From JAKAGZ01 sp964412105 (GTDB taxonomy: Bacteria; Bacteroidota; Ignavibacteria; Ignavibacteriales; Ignavibacteriaceae): 64,000 bases of DNA. The stretch lies in contig CAYPNM010000007.1 of assembly GCA_964412105.1 (NCBI GenBank), positions 42,999 to 106,998 on the forward strand, given 5' to 3'. Positions 27,781 to 38,800 of this stretch are shown piece after piece (the stretch's first letter is position 1; the number at the start of each line of letters is the position of its first letter). A program made the translations under genes and the position numbers. The notes under the pieces were generated by a model. It saw only the letters and a list, made by a program, of their open reading frames with translations. It was not told the DNA's origin and did not search any database.

Positions 27781-30246
27781 ATGAAATACAATAATTACAT
27801 TCTTGCTTTGTTAATATTTTTATTTGCATCAAATATTTTTGCAGGCTTGCCCGAAAGCCGCCAGCGCTATTTAATGGATTTCAACTGGAAATTTAATCTC
27901 GGAGATATTAATAGCGCAGAAAGTATGTCGTTCGATGACAGCGCCTGGCGGACTTTAAATCTTCCCCACGATTGGAGTATCGAAGGACAATTCAGTAAAG
28001 ATGCACCGGCTGGAGGAAACGGGGGATATCTTCCTACAGGTATTGGTTGGTACAGAAAACATCTTGAAATTTCAAAAGACGATTTAAGCAAAATAATCTG
28101 GATTGAGTTCGATGGCGTATATATGAACAGCGATGTCTGGATAAACGGGCATCATCTGGGCCTTCACCCGTACGGTTACACAAGTTTTTATTATAACCTT
28201 ACACCTTATTTGAAAGAGGGTGAAAACATTATTGCCGTAAGAGTTGATAACTCACTTCAACCTAACTCACGGTGGTACACCGGATCTGGAATTTATAGAA
28301 ATGTATGGCTTGTAAAGCTTACTCCCCTTCATATTGCACATTGGGGTACTTATATAACTACTCCTAAAGTTTCCAAAGAATCCGCAGTTTTAAATATAAA
28401 GACTGAAATTGATAATAATTATAAATCATCGAAGCAGGGGATACTACGTTCTGTTCTTATAGATGATATGGGAGAAAAAGTAGCAGAAAATGAAATTCAC
28501 TTTTCTTTAAAGGCTGAAAAGAGTATTGAATTAAACCAAGAGCTAAAAGTGAGATCACCCTCACTTTGGTCAGTTAACTCGCCTTCATTATATAAACTCC
28601 GTCAAACAATACTTGAAGGTAAAAATATTTCTGATGAATTAGCGACTATTGTAGGTATTCGTAAAATTAAATTCGATGTTAACAAGGGATTCTTGCTAAA
28701 TGGGGAACATATTAAGTTGAATGGCGTTTGTCTTCATCATGACGGAGGATGCGTTGGGGCCGCTGTCCCGATTGGTATCTGGAAATATCGGCTTAAAAAA
28801 TTAAAAGATATGGGATGCAATGCTATTCGCACTTCTCATAATCCACCGGACCCGGAATTTTTGGACCTTTGTGATGAAATGGGTTTTCTTGTAATGGATG
28901 AATCTTTCGATGAATGGGAGATAGGCAAAAGAGAATACGGTTATCATATTTATTTTGATAAATGGGGAAAATCCGATCTTATATCAATGCTGCACCGGGA
29001 TAGGAACCATCCGTCAATTGTTATCTGGAGCGTTGGAAATGAGGTACCGGATCAGAAAACAGAAAAAGGAGCGAAAACTCTCAAGATGCTATCGGACATA
29101 TGCCATAAAGAAGATCCTACCAGACCTGTCACTATGGGGTGTGACAATATTGCTGCAGACGGAGGTGCAACTACACTTGCATTCTTAAACGGTCTCGATA
29201 TTGTTGGCTACAATTATGTCGATCGGTGGCATGAAAGACGCGAATTATATTACAGCATAGACCGTCATGATCATCCGAACTGGAAAATGATAGGAACGGA
29301 AAGTGAATCATACAATGGCGGAATACGCGGGTATTATTCTTTGGGTAAGGATTCTTCTTCAATTGATCCTGATTATAATTTTAGAATGATTGATGCAGAG
29401 CAGTTATGGAAATTTGTTCGTCTGCATGATTATGTAATTGGGGATTTTATGTGGACAGGTGTAGATTATCTGGGTGAATCATTTTGGCCTCTTAAAAATT
29501 GGTCTTTCGGCGTGCTTGACCTCTGTGGTTTCAGGAAGGACGGCTATTATTTTTATCAAAGTCAGTGGACAGGAAAACCAATGCTGCATCTCCTTCCCCA
29601 CTGGAATTGGAGTGGGAGAGAAGGACAAATTATACCTGTTCTTTGTAATACAAATTGTAATGAAGTAGAATTATTCCTGAATGGAAAATCTTATGGAACA
29701 AAACGTATTGAGTTTCCTAGACAAGGTCATTCAGGAGCCTGGAACAAATATGCCAAACCGGAAGTTCATCCAACTACCGCCGATCTTCATCTCGAATGGG
29801 ATGTACCTTACGAACCCGGAACATTAAAAGCAGTCGGAAAAATCGATGGGAAAGTTGTATGCACAGAAGAGGTACATACCGCAGGAGAACCTGAGAAAAT
29901 AATTTTAAGTGCGGATCGTGATACTATAAATTCAAACAGGGACGTTTCTATAGTTAAAGTCGAAATTGTAGATACAAATGGGAATGTAGTGCCTACTGCT
30001 AATAACCTTGTTCATTTTGCAATTGAAGGAGAAGGAAAAATCATCGGTGTTGATAATGGTAACCCATTGGATCATAATTCCTTTAAGATCTTAGAAAGAA
30101 AGGCATTTAATGGACTGTGCATGGCAATTGTTCAGGCTTCTGGTGAGGCTGGTAAAATAAAGTTAATCGCAAATTCAGAGGGATTAGGCAAGACAACAAT
30201 TGAAATAAATGTAAAGAAAGGCTATCCAATACTTATGGTACCTTAA
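27781..30246 (+). CDS. GH2 beta-galactosidase, exported
   Basis: 821 residues with signal peptide (ILALLIFLFASNIFAG). Order: jelly-roll sugar-binding domain (about 30-200; WIEFDGVYMNSDVWINGHHLG), Ig-like linker domain, TIM barrel (about 300-600; GVCLHHDGG, RTSHNPPDPEFLDLCDEMGFLVMDESFDEW) with acid/base E421 (VGNEVP) and probable nucleophile E507 (IGTESES), then a DUF4982-like Ig domain and a C-terminal Big-type domain ending about 820. Ribosome site AAGGAAG precedes the ATG. By position after GH53 it should release galactose from galacto-oligosaccharides in the periplasm. It shares architecture with the GH2 at 33281. Confidence 0.93.
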   Translation: MKYNNYILALLIFLFASNIFAGLPESRQRYLMDFNWKFNLGDINSAESMSFDDSAWRTLNLPHDWSIEGQFSKDAPAGGNGGYLPTGIGWYRKHLEISKDDLSKIIWIEFDGVYMNSDVWINGHHLGLHPYGYTSFYYNLTPYLKEGENIIAVRVDNSLQPNSRWYTGSGIYRNVWLVKLTPLHIAHWGTYITTPKVSKESAVLNIKTEIDNNYKSSKQGILRSVLIDDMGEKVAENEIHFSLKAEKSIELNQELKVRSPSLWSVNSPSLYKLRQTILEGKNISDELATIVGIRKIKFDVNKGFLLNGEHIKLNGVCLHHDGGCVGAAVPIGIWKYRLKKLKDMGCNAIRTSHNPPDPEFLDLCDEMGFLVMDESFDEWEIGKREYGYHIYFDKWGKSDLISMLHRDRNHPSIVIWSVGNEVPDQKTEKGAKTLKMLSDICHKEDPTRPVTMGCDNIAADGGATTLAFLNGLDIVGYNYVDRWHERRELYYSIDRHDHPNWKMIGTESESYNGGIRGYYSLGKDSSSIDPDYNFRMIDAEQLWKFVRLHDYVIGDFMWTGVDYLGESFWPLKNWSFGVLDLCGFRKDGYYFYQSQWTGKPMLHLLPHWNWSGREGQIIPVLCNTNCNEVELFLNGKSYGTKRIEFPRQGHSGAWNKYAKPEVHPTTADLHLEWDVPYEPGTLKAVGKIDGKVVCTEEVHTAGEPEKIILSADRDTINSNRDVSIVKVEIVDTNGNVVPTANNLVHFAIEGEGKIIGVDNGNPLDHNSFKILERKAFNGLCMAIVQASGEAGKIKLIANSEGLGKTTIEINVKKGYPILMVP

Positions 30247-30325
30247 TTTTCTATTATTTCTGATTTGAATTTTATTATTTAAGATATTTAATAGAATTAA
30301 ATTATAAGAAATTCATAAAAATAAT

Positions 30326-31642
30326 TTGAAGTCTTTGGCGGAATTAAAAAAAGCTCTTTCCCGTTTCGATCTTATAATGATTGCAATCGGATCAACTATA
30401 GGATCTGGCATTTTTTTAACTCCTGCTATAATTGCAAACTCAATCCATTCGCCGAATTATATTTTAATTATCTGGCTGGTTGGAGGACTTTTGATTCTCT
30501 GCGGCGCTTTAACCTTCGCCGAATTAGGTGCACTTATGCCACAAGCTGGAGGAGTTTATGTTTATCTTTCAGAAGGCTATGGAAAGGTTTTCGGCTTTTT
30601 GTATGGTTGGGCCTATATTTTAGTAGTCAATACTGGCGGAATCGCTGCACTTTCTATTGCTTTTACAACCTACCTTGCCTACTTCTTTCCAATGAACCCT
30701 GTTATTATAAAAATTGTAGCAGTATGTGGAATCTTTTTCCTCACTATAATTAATGTTGTAGGTGTAAAAGTAGGAGGCATTTTCAGTGATGTATTTACCG
30801 TTCTTAAATTAATTGGAATTTTCGGAGTAATTGCAGTAGGATTTATTTTTGGCAGTAGTTCTATAACTGATTTTTCATTTACTACAACTTCAGGAATTTC
30901 AGGGGGATTAGCGGTTGCAATGGTTGGTGTTTTATGGTCCTATGGCGGATGGCAGCATGCAACTTACGCAGCTGGCGAAGCAAAAAATCCTGAGAAGGAT
31001 GTACCAATTGCAATGATAATTGCTGCACTTTCAGTTACTGCAATCTATGTCTTAATCAATATAGGTTATATGTTTTTGCTTCCTATTGACACAATAGCAC
31101 ATTCACCAAGCGTTGCTGCAGACGCAGTAAAAACGGTTCTCGGCCCCATTGGAGGTGGAATAATCGCGCTGGCTATATTTATTTCAACATTTGGGACAGC
31201 AGGTATTTACACTTTAACTGCACCAAGAATTTATTTTGCTATGGCCAAAGACGGAATATTCTTTCCAAATATTGCTAAAATACACCCCAAATACAGCACA
31301 CCTTCAAATGCAATAATTATTCAATCCACTTGGGCAGTATTGTTAATTATGTTTTGGGGAACTTTTGAAAATCTAATCTCTTATGTGGTTTTCACAGACT
31401 GGATATTTTTTGGATTGACGGCAGCTAGTGTTTTTATTTTTAGGAAAAAACTGTCAGGTGTAAAGAGAGAATACAAAACTTTGGGTTATCCGGTCACTCC
31501 CATTTTATTCATTCTTATGGCTGCCTGGTTTGTTATAAATACATTAATTGAAAAACCTGAACAGGCTGTTGCGGGCTTAATTATGTTAGGCTTAGGTTTG
31601 CCCGTTTATTATTATTGGAAAAGTAAAACCAATAGGACATAA
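30326..31642 (+). CDS. APC-superfamily amino-acid permease
   Basis: 438 residues with about 12 transmembrane segments. The opening GSTIGSGIFLTPA is the conserved unwound first helix of APC transporters, and AGGVYVYLSEGYGKVFGFLYGW, ALTFAELGA and PEKDVPIAM are family landmarks of the LAT/basic amino-acid group. The start is TTG: a stop codon (TAA at 30305) lies a few codons upstream in frame and no earlier ATG is possible, while the next ATG would remove part of helix 1. The ribosome site is weak. It lies 79 bases after the GH2 gene but substrate is probably an amino acid, so co-transcription need not mean shared function. Confidence 0.88.
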   Translation: MKSLAELKKALSRFDLIMIAIGSTIGSGIFLTPAIIANSIHSPNYILIIWLVGGLLILCGALTFAELGALMPQAGGVYVYLSEGYGKVFGFLYGWAYILVVNTGGIAALSIAFTTYLAYFFPMNPVIIKIVAVCGIFFLTIINVVGVKVGGIFSDVFTVLKLIGIFGVIAVGFIFGSSSITDFSFTTTSGISGGLAVAMVGVLWSYGGWQHATYAAGEAKNPEKDVPIAMIIAALSVTAIYVLINIGYMFLLPIDTIAHSPSVAADAVKTVLGPIGGGIIALAIFISTFGTAGIYTLTAPRIYFAMAKDGIFFPNIAKIHPKYSTPSNAIIIQSTWAVLLIMFWGTFENLISYVVFTDWIFFGLTAASVFIFRKKLSGVKREYKTLGYPVTPILFILMAAWFVINTLIEKPEQAVAGLIMLGLGLPVYYYWKSKTNRT

Positions 31643-31751
31643 CCCTGGTTATCAATTTTTCGGTATACCGGTCACATGATATTTCTTAACAACCTTGCTT
31701 TCCATACCCAATAAAACATTAAACAGACAATTGTTTTTTTGATCTTTAAAA

Positions 31752-31793
31752 TAAAAACCCGGGTAGATAAACACGGAATAGATCTTGCCCGGG
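31752..31793 (-). terminator. Intrinsic terminator after the C1-like peptidase
   Basis: GC-rich arms CCCGGG...AAGAT and ATCT...CCCGGG around a 13-base loop, followed on the minus strand by TTTTTATTTT. It lies 33 bases past the peptidase stop, and between convergent genes, so it may also shield the APC permease end. Confidence 0.75.
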
Positions 31794-31826
31794 CTGGAAA
31801 TTCACTTTTTATATCACTTACAAAAA

Positions 31827-33062
31827 TTAATTGGATTTAAATTTGCTGAGCAAATCACCCAATGCATTTTTATTTACCATAAAATCAAGCATCTTCAGCT
31901 TAACATAATCTTCCTGGAAAAAATAATAACCGGGATTGTGCCCATTATGACCTCCTGACCCGGAATCCTTAATTAAATACCAGTCTTTACCATCTTTATT
32001 TTCATATCCGACTAGATGAATACCATGGTCATCGCCTGTAGTTTTGTTGCTGAAACGGAATTGTCTTGCATACTGATCAATATATTCTGAAGGGATATCA
32101 AATGTGGGTATAATAGCAACATCATAATCCGGCAATATTCCTGCTTCTGATACATCACCGCCTATTGCCATTGTATAACCATCTCTGATAGCTTTTTTTA
32201 TTATGTCCATAAAAACATCCAGTGGCACATTATAATATTCCTTACTATGCCACCAGTTATCACTAACAGGGTACTCAACTTTTTCCCAGTAAGGTTTTTG
32301 CATGAGAGACATTATATCGACATAATCATCAAGATTTAGGTTTACTACGTCATTAAGATATTGCATTGGAGTATACTCCTTTCCTTCAACGGTAACCTTT
32401 GTTGGAGGCACTCCCATATAGTGATCTAAAATATCTTTAATGGTATTCAGCACCTCTTCTTCATTCCAGGCATTTGATGCTTTTACACTTTTCAAATAAT
32501 CATTCATTTCAGCAAACATCTGACGGTGATCATAAAATTCTTGTCCGGGCTTCAACCCTGTATAATCATTTTCTGGTACTATTCCGTATTCTTTCCAGAT
32601 TCTTGGAACTGCATTCGCTTCTGAACCTTCACCAAAAGCCGAATTCCCGCGTTCCTCAACATACCTTTTTGCTTTTTCTACATATTCCCAGTAAACTGTG
32701 TACATTTCCGATAGTTTTAATTTCTTCTTATGAATCCTGTAAACTTCAGACTCAAAGAAAGATGTTGTAGAGAAATCCCAGCATGTACCGGTCCATCCCT
32801 GAGATACTGGTGGATTGAACCAATACTTTGTAAACTCATCCACAGATTTAGGTAAATCTAAACCTTTAACATCCAGTTTAAATACTTCACGCTCTTTTTT
32901 AGGTTTTTCAATAAATTCATTTGCACTTTTCCGAATTTTATTAAAAAATTCATTATTAGGTTTAACAAATTCACCTTTGTCACGTTTTTCTTGCTGAGCA
33001 AAGGTCATGCTGGCAAGAAGAAAAATAGCTAACGCTAAAACCAGAGTAATTTGTGATTTCAT
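31827..33062 (-). CDS. Exported papain-fold (C1B/bleomycin-hydrolase-like) cysteine peptidase
   Basis: About 411 residues with a cleavable signal peptide (LVLALAIFLLASMTFAQ). The catalytic pattern of the C1B family is present: oxyanion Gln and nucleophile C94 in QGWTGTCWDFS, and His346 in DDHGIHLVGYE. At the place of the third residue the sequence reads YLIKDSGSGG, so Asp366 stands where Asn is usual. The start was moved to the ATG at 33062, because the upstream GTG codon at 33074 sits within the AAGTGGGG ribosome-binding stretch. It is transcribed alone with a terminator behind it. It probably hydrolyses peptides in the periplasm, and substrate is unknown. Confidence 0.82.
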   Translation of the reverse strand: MKSQITLVLALAIFLLASMTFAQQEKRDKGEFVKPNNEFFNKIRKSANEFIEKPKKEREVFKLDVKGLDLPKSVDEFTKYWFNPPVSQGWTGTCWDFSTTSFFESEVYRIHKKKLKLSEMYTVYWEYVEKAKRYVEERGNSAFGEGSEANAVPRIWKEYGIVPENDYTGLKPGQEFYDHRQMFAEMNDYLKSVKASNAWNEEEVLNTIKDILDHYMGVPPTKVTVEGKEYTPMQYLNDVVNLNLDDYVDIMSLMQKPYWEKVEYPVSDNWWHSKEYYNVPLDVFMDIIKKAIRDGYTMAIGGDVSEAGILPDYDVAIIPTFDIPSEYIDQYARQFRFSNKTTGDDHGIHLVGYENKDGKDWYLIKDSGSGGHNGHNPGYYFFQEDYVKLKMLDFMVNKNALGDLLSKFKSN

Positions 33063-33280
33063 CTTATGCCCCACTTATTTGATATGATTATTAATTGTAA
33101 AACTTTAAAGTCTTGTTTAAAATTTAAGAATAAATATTCAGAAAATTAAGCCGGTTATCCAAATTGTTGATGCTAAATGGAAAGAATATCACTCGATTCT
33201 ATTAATAAATGATTCATGGTCTATGAGAAATTAACGGATAAATCCCAACCGAAATTAATTAGTAGTAGAAAAGAAATTGT

Positions 33281-35740
33281 TCAATATCTAACAAAAGGTT
33301 TCATTACTACCGGAATGGATTTTATCACCAAATTTGCTTCAGTTAATCTGTTACCGGTAGCTTTTAATTTTATTTCACCGGGAGTTAATGTAGACTGAAC
33401 AATTACTTCACATTTCCCGCTAAATAATTTTCTTTTATAATTTCCATCTAAATACTTGTCAGGTTCGTGGCTGCTCGGATTTCCATTTCCCACGCCGATA
33501 ATCTTTCCATTTCCTTCAACTTCAAAGTGGATAAGATTTTCAGCAGTCGGAACTTCTCTTCCTTCTGAATCCAAAACAGAAACCGAGATGATTGTAACAT
33601 CCTGCCCATCAGCATTTATGGTCGAACGATCTGGATTAAGCTCAATCGTAACTGCTTTCCCTGTTGTCTCAACTTTAGTATGTAATTCCCTTCCGTTTTT
33701 CCATCCTTTTGCATAGAGAGTACCGGGCTGATAATTTACTTCCCATTCAAGATGGCTGTTTCTCTCCATTATTTTTCTTCCTACGCTCTTTCCGTTAAGG
33801 TAAAGTTCAACACTATCGCAATTGCTGAAACACCATACGTCTATAAGCTGACCTTCTTTTACCTCCCAATTCCAGTGGGGGAAAATGTGAAGCACGTCTT
33901 TATTGGCCCACCAGGATTGATAATAGTAATAAATATTTTTAGGAAATCCGCACACATCCATGATTCCAAAGTGCGAATTTATATCAGGCCATTTATAAGG
34001 TGTTGGCTCGCCACGGTAATCAAATCCTGTCCAGACAAATGCTCCTGCCAGCCATGGACGCGCGGCATAATATTTCCACCACGTTTCAGCAAGCGATCCC
34101 CATCCTGGCTTTGTAACATCGTAATCAGGAACATATCCCTTCACGGTATCAACTGCATAAATTCCCCTGGTGCAAAGTGTACTTGCTTCTTCACTTCCCC
34201 AAATCGGCTGGTCCGGATGATCTTTGTGGTATTTGTTAAAATCATCATTACGTATATAGTTAATGCCTCTTACGTCAACAACACTGTTTACACCAAAATA
34301 ATTAAGTCCGTTATTTCCAGCGTAGGTACAAAGCCTTGTGGGATCAAGTTCCCTTTGCAATCGCTTCATCGATTCTGCAACTTTCCTTCCTTGATCAGAA
34401 TTATGAATATTCCATTCTTCATTTCCGATTGACCAAATAATTACCGATGGATGGTTCCTGTCACGCAGAATTAATTTTTTAAATTCCTTCAAGGCTTCTG
34501 GTGTGCTGCCAAACATTCTTGTTTCATCCATCACCAGCATACCTAGTTTATCACAGGCTTCCAGCAATTCGTTGGTAGGCGGATTGTGGCTGGTACGATA
34601 AGCATTAACACCCATTTCCTTTAATTTTTCAATTCTGAAATATTGAAGTCTATCTGGTAAGGCGGAGCCAACACCGGCATGATCCTGGTGATTACAGGTT
34701 CCCTGAATTTCAACACGCTTTCCATTTAAGAAAAAGCCCTTGTCTTTATCGAAATATATTGTCCTGATTCCAAATTTAGTTTCGGTACTATCAATTATTT
34801 CATTTCCATTTTTGAGATATGAAATTAACCTGTAAAGATAAGGATCATCCAGCGACCATAGATTCGGATTCTTTATCTTTATTTTCTGTCCTATTGTTTT
34901 CTTTTCATAACTCTTTAACTTGAATTCTGAAGTAACGCTGCTACCAACTTTATACCCATCTTTATCAAGAATAATTGTATAAAGCTTACAGCTATTATTT
35001 TTATAAACTTGATTGAATATAGTTGTCTGGATATACACATTCGCAGAATTCTTAAAAACTTTAGTAGAGACAAATATGCCGTATAATGGAATGTGTAATG
35101 GCGAATATTTTATCAGCCAGGTATGCCTGTAAATTCCAGCCCCTTCATAAAACCACCCCTCAGCTTGTGTTGCATCAACTCTTACTGTTAAAACATTTTT
35201 TCCCCCGAAACGGATATAATCTGTAAGATCATAACTAAATTCTTCATAGCCGCTTAAATTTCTGCCTATGAAAACATCATTTAGCCAAATAGTGCAATCG
35301 CGAAAGACTCCATCAAACTTCACCAAAATTCTTTTAGTACTGTCTGAGGCAGGAATTGTAAATGATCTTCTGTACCAACCAATAGAAGTCTCTGGAAATT
35401 GCCTGCCAATAGGCTTATATCCGTGATCATTAATATTCCAATTATCTTCATAAACAAACGGAAGCTCAACTGCCCAATCGTGAGGAAGATTTACTTTTCT
35501 CCAACTGCTATCGTTAAAATTAATTTTAGCAGCATCTACGCCGTCTCCCGTTTTGGCAAAAACCTCATCAATACCATAATTAAAATCCTTTTCCGGATTA
35601 GCTGCATTTCCAAAGTGAAATTTCCATCCAAAATCAAGTAGCAATTTTTCTCTTGCTGGCCCCTTAGATTGGGAAAAGGCTGTAGTTAAAAATATTGTAG
35701 TTAATAAAAGAAAGATTTGGAGATGTAGTCTCTTTTTCAT
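33281..35740 (-). CDS. GH2 beta-galactosidase-type glycosidase, exported
   Basis: 819 residues with signal peptide (IFLLLTTIFLTTAFSQ). Domain order matches the GH2 at 27781: jelly roll with a long insertion (GDGVDAAKINF, PLHDWAVELP-like PHDWAVELPFVYE), Ig-like domain, barrel with TSHNPPTNELLEACDKLGMLVMDETRMFG, acid/base E441 (IGNEEW) and nucleophile E517 (IWGSEEAST), DUF4982-like region (HIFPHWNWEVKEGQLIDVW) and a C-terminal invasin-like domain. The IWGSEEAST nucleophile form is frequent among Bacteroidota beta-galactosidases active on complex glycans. It is the second gene after an alpha-mannosidase, 63 bases apart, suggesting N-glycan or mixed mannan/galactan breakdown. Confidence 0.92.
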   Translation of the reverse strand: MKKRLHLQIFLLLTTIFLTTAFSQSKGPAREKLLLDFGWKFHFGNAANPEKDFNYGIDEVFAKTGDGVDAAKINFNDSSWRKVNLPHDWAVELPFVYEDNWNINDHGYKPIGRQFPETSIGWYRRSFTIPASDSTKRILVKFDGVFRDCTIWLNDVFIGRNLSGYEEFSYDLTDYIRFGGKNVLTVRVDATQAEGWFYEGAGIYRHTWLIKYSPLHIPLYGIFVSTKVFKNSANVYIQTTIFNQVYKNNSCKLYTIILDKDGYKVGSSVTSEFKLKSYEKKTIGQKIKIKNPNLWSLDDPYLYRLISYLKNGNEIIDSTETKFGIRTIYFDKDKGFFLNGKRVEIQGTCNHQDHAGVGSALPDRLQYFRIEKLKEMGVNAYRTSHNPPTNELLEACDKLGMLVMDETRMFGSTPEALKEFKKLILRDRNHPSVIIWSIGNEEWNIHNSDQGRKVAESMKRLQRELDPTRLCTYAGNNGLNYFGVNSVVDVRGINYIRNDDFNKYHKDHPDQPIWGSEEASTLCTRGIYAVDTVKGYVPDYDVTKPGWGSLAETWWKYYAARPWLAGAFVWTGFDYRGEPTPYKWPDINSHFGIMDVCGFPKNIYYYYQSWWANKDVLHIFPHWNWEVKEGQLIDVWCFSNCDSVELYLNGKSVGRKIMERNSHLEWEVNYQPGTLYAKGWKNGRELHTKVETTGKAVTIELNPDRSTINADGQDVTIISVSVLDSEGREVPTAENLIHFEVEGNGKIIGVGNGNPSSHEPDKYLDGNYKRKLFSGKCEVIVQSTLTPGEIKLKATGNRLTEANLVIKSIPVVMKPFVRY

Positions 35741-35769
35741 GGCAGGCCCTTTTTGTTAAAGGAGTAAAT

Positions 35770-35794
35770 CTCCGGGATTTATTAAATCCCGGAG
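35770..35794 (-). promoter_or_regulatory. Perfect intercistronic hairpin between GH38 and GH2
   Basis: Two 11-base arms (CTCCGGGATTT / AAATCCCGGAG) with a 3-base loop, starting 9 bases past the GH38 stop codon and ending 30 bases before the GH2 start. No T-run follows on the minus strand, so it is more likely a partial terminator or an RNA-stability/processing element than a full stop. Confidence 0.6.
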
Positions 35795-35803
35795 GGTTTG
35801 AAT

Positions 35804-38800
35804 TTAGAAATAAACTTTAATTGTCTCGACTGAATATTTCTTTGTTTTAACTTTTACAACCTTCCCATTAAAGTGAATTGGTTTTCCATCGACTTCCATA
35901 AAATTTGATTGTAAAACTTTTTTCGGAACAGCAGGCAAGGTTAATGTGGCTTCGGTTTCCCTGCCTTCAGCATCGTACCATTGAATTATCCAAGCATTGG
36001 AATCTTCAGCTTTTTTTACACTTGTCAGGACAAGGTTTTCATCATTGAGTTTTATAAAGGAGTCACTCAGCGGCAAACTCCCGGAATGAACCGAGTTCAT
36101 CACTGCGATTAATGGTTCATTGTAATCCCATCCTTGCTGAACTGTATTTGCTGATTTCCAATCGCCTTTATGTGGATATAAAGCGTAATCTATTATATGC
36201 TTTCCCATATCCTGAGTTGGATCCGGCCATTTTGGCGAGCGAAGAAGTGATAATCTCATTACATTATCTTTTGTATCATAACCGTATTTTGAATTGTTTA
36301 AAAGGCTTACTCCATAATTGTCCGACATAGAAGTCAAATCTGCCCACTTTTCTGCCGGAACTTCAAATCTTGCTTTTTGCCAGCTCGTTTTTCTTTGAGT
36401 TGATCGTTCAATTGACCCGTAAGGAATTTCATAGGTTGCAACTGTATCGCTGAAGGAAAATGGGAATGCAACTTTGAGCATTGTATGCGATTCCCACCAA
36501 TCAACCTTAGTCTGAAAATCAATTCTATCCAACCCATTATAAAGAATAACATCCTGTGTGAAAAACGAAGATGGGAAATTAGGAGTTGGATAATCTTTTA
36601 CTACTCCAGGTTTCAAATAATCCCGGTATAATCTGACAACGGTCCTGACCGGACCGGTTTCAACAACTTCAGCTTTCCTGAAATGAGAAGGATATTCAAC
36701 TCCTGTTAAACCAATATTCCACGCATCCCATTGCTTTGGTTTATCTTCAAGTAATTGCAGTTTGTTGCCTTCACCATTAAATAATTCCTTTCCGTTTCTT
36801 TTATCCGTAATATTTTTTACCCAGCCCGTTGATGTATCAATGGAAACTGTGAAATACTGATTTTTCATTTTTGTATCTGTTGCGGAAAGAGAAGAATTTG
36901 TTAAGGATGATTTACCCCGTTTCAATACATACGTCTTATATCCAATCGATGGAACACTGGAAGCAATAAATATTACCTGATTATGATAGCGATCAAGCTT
37001 TTCCATTTGTGAAGGAATTTCCTTTCCGTTTGTTTCGAAAATGGAATAATCATTTTTATCACCTTCCGGTAGATTAAGTTTTACAATATCCGTTCTTTCC
37101 CAATTTAAAGGATTATAAACAGTTATCGGCGTGCCATCTTTTATTCCTGAAGTATTTATATTTTTATCAATTGAGCCAAGAGCCTTATCTAGCGTAAAGT
37201 TACCTATCTCCTCGGCCTTTTTATATTTTACATCAGCATCAATATAGTTTTCACGAATTCCCGATCCTGGTAGTATATCATGAAACTGATTGAACATTAC
37301 TTTATCCCATGCATCTTCCAGATCTTTTCCAGGATATTTATTTCCGTAATTTATAGATAGAGTGGAAAATTTTTCGGATTCTGCAAGAAGATTTTCAAGT
37401 TCACGGTTATATTTTTTAATTTTGTCGTGAGATGTGTAGGTACCACGATGATATTCAAGATAAAGTTCATTATCCCATACAGGAAGTTTTGAAAGATCCT
37501 GTTTCTTCAACCAGCCGATATATTTTGCAGCAGTTCCATATTCAATTGATGGGTAAATAAAAACAGTTTTCAGGTGTTCAATTCGGTTTATCATATCAAT
37601 AGAAGGCCCGCCACCGTGATCACCTACTCCAAACAGGATCATAAAATTTCTGAACCCGGTGTTAGCTTCGAACTGTCTTAGCCAGTCAACTAGTTCATAT
37701 GATTGAGTAATTGTGTTCACATAATCGAAAGGGAAATAAGAAAGTATTTTAGATCCATCAGGAGATTCCCACCAAAAGACTCTGTAAGGAAAAACATTGG
37801 TATCATTCCAGCCTAGCTTTTGTGTAATAAATGCATCAATACCGGAGTTCTGATAAAACATAGGCATATTCCATGTGTAACCGAATGAGTCGGGATTCCA
37901 GCCGATTTTTACATCTACACCCATTTCTTTCTGAAAATATTTTTTCGCATAAAGTAATTGCCTATCCCAGGAAACTCCGCTTGGTATATTACAATCAGGT
38001 TCAATCCACATCCCCCCAACAATTTCCCATCTACCATCCTTTACCCTCGCTTTAATTCCATTAAATACATCTGGAAATTTGTCCTGCATCCATTTGAAAT
38101 ACTGTGCAGCGCTTTGTGTATAGGTAAAATCCGGCTTTTCATCCATTATATGCAGAACAGATGCGAAAGTATTTCTGCAAATCATAACAGTTTCAAGGTC
38201 ACGCCACAGCCATGCTGCATCAATGTGTGCATTTGAATCAAAAAAAAGTGTGAACTTTTTAGCAAATTTTGCAACGGGTTCAAGTTCCTTTTTTACTTCA
38301 ACAACCGACTCCTTATATTTATCGATATCACCTTGCTCTAATGCATTAACATCGATTTTTAATGCTTCTTCCTGAAGAAGATTATTCAATTTGATTTTTT
38401 CATTTCTATTAATTGTAGATTTATCAATTCCCGGATCAGTTCTAACACGGGAGTTTGTCTGATAAGTATCAAAGCTTAATAATTTTTGCCCCACTCTTAA
38501 GCTTAGCGAAAGATCCTGAATGTCCTGCTTGATAGGATTTGTAATTCCCATATCAAGCTCTGCTCTTATTAATCTTAGTGGACCACCTGTGTTTATTGCT
38601 TTAATTACAACAACAAATTTATCTCCGGGCTTAGCGCTATCTGTTAAAACAAAATCTCCATCCCAGGGAAAATAGCCTTTACTTTCACCATTTATCCATA
38701 AATAACCATAATCATCTACCGATAAAAGCAGTTTGACTTGCCCTTTTACAGGAACTCCCAGAAATTGCTTTGGCAGAATTATGGTTTTCCTCAACCAGCA

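Noticed and set aside
33752..34432. A 226-codon plus-strand open frame inside the GH2 gene
   Set aside because: It is the antisense shadow of a well-supported GH2 coding sequence, and its translation has low-complexity, Cys/Ile-rich content without any domain.
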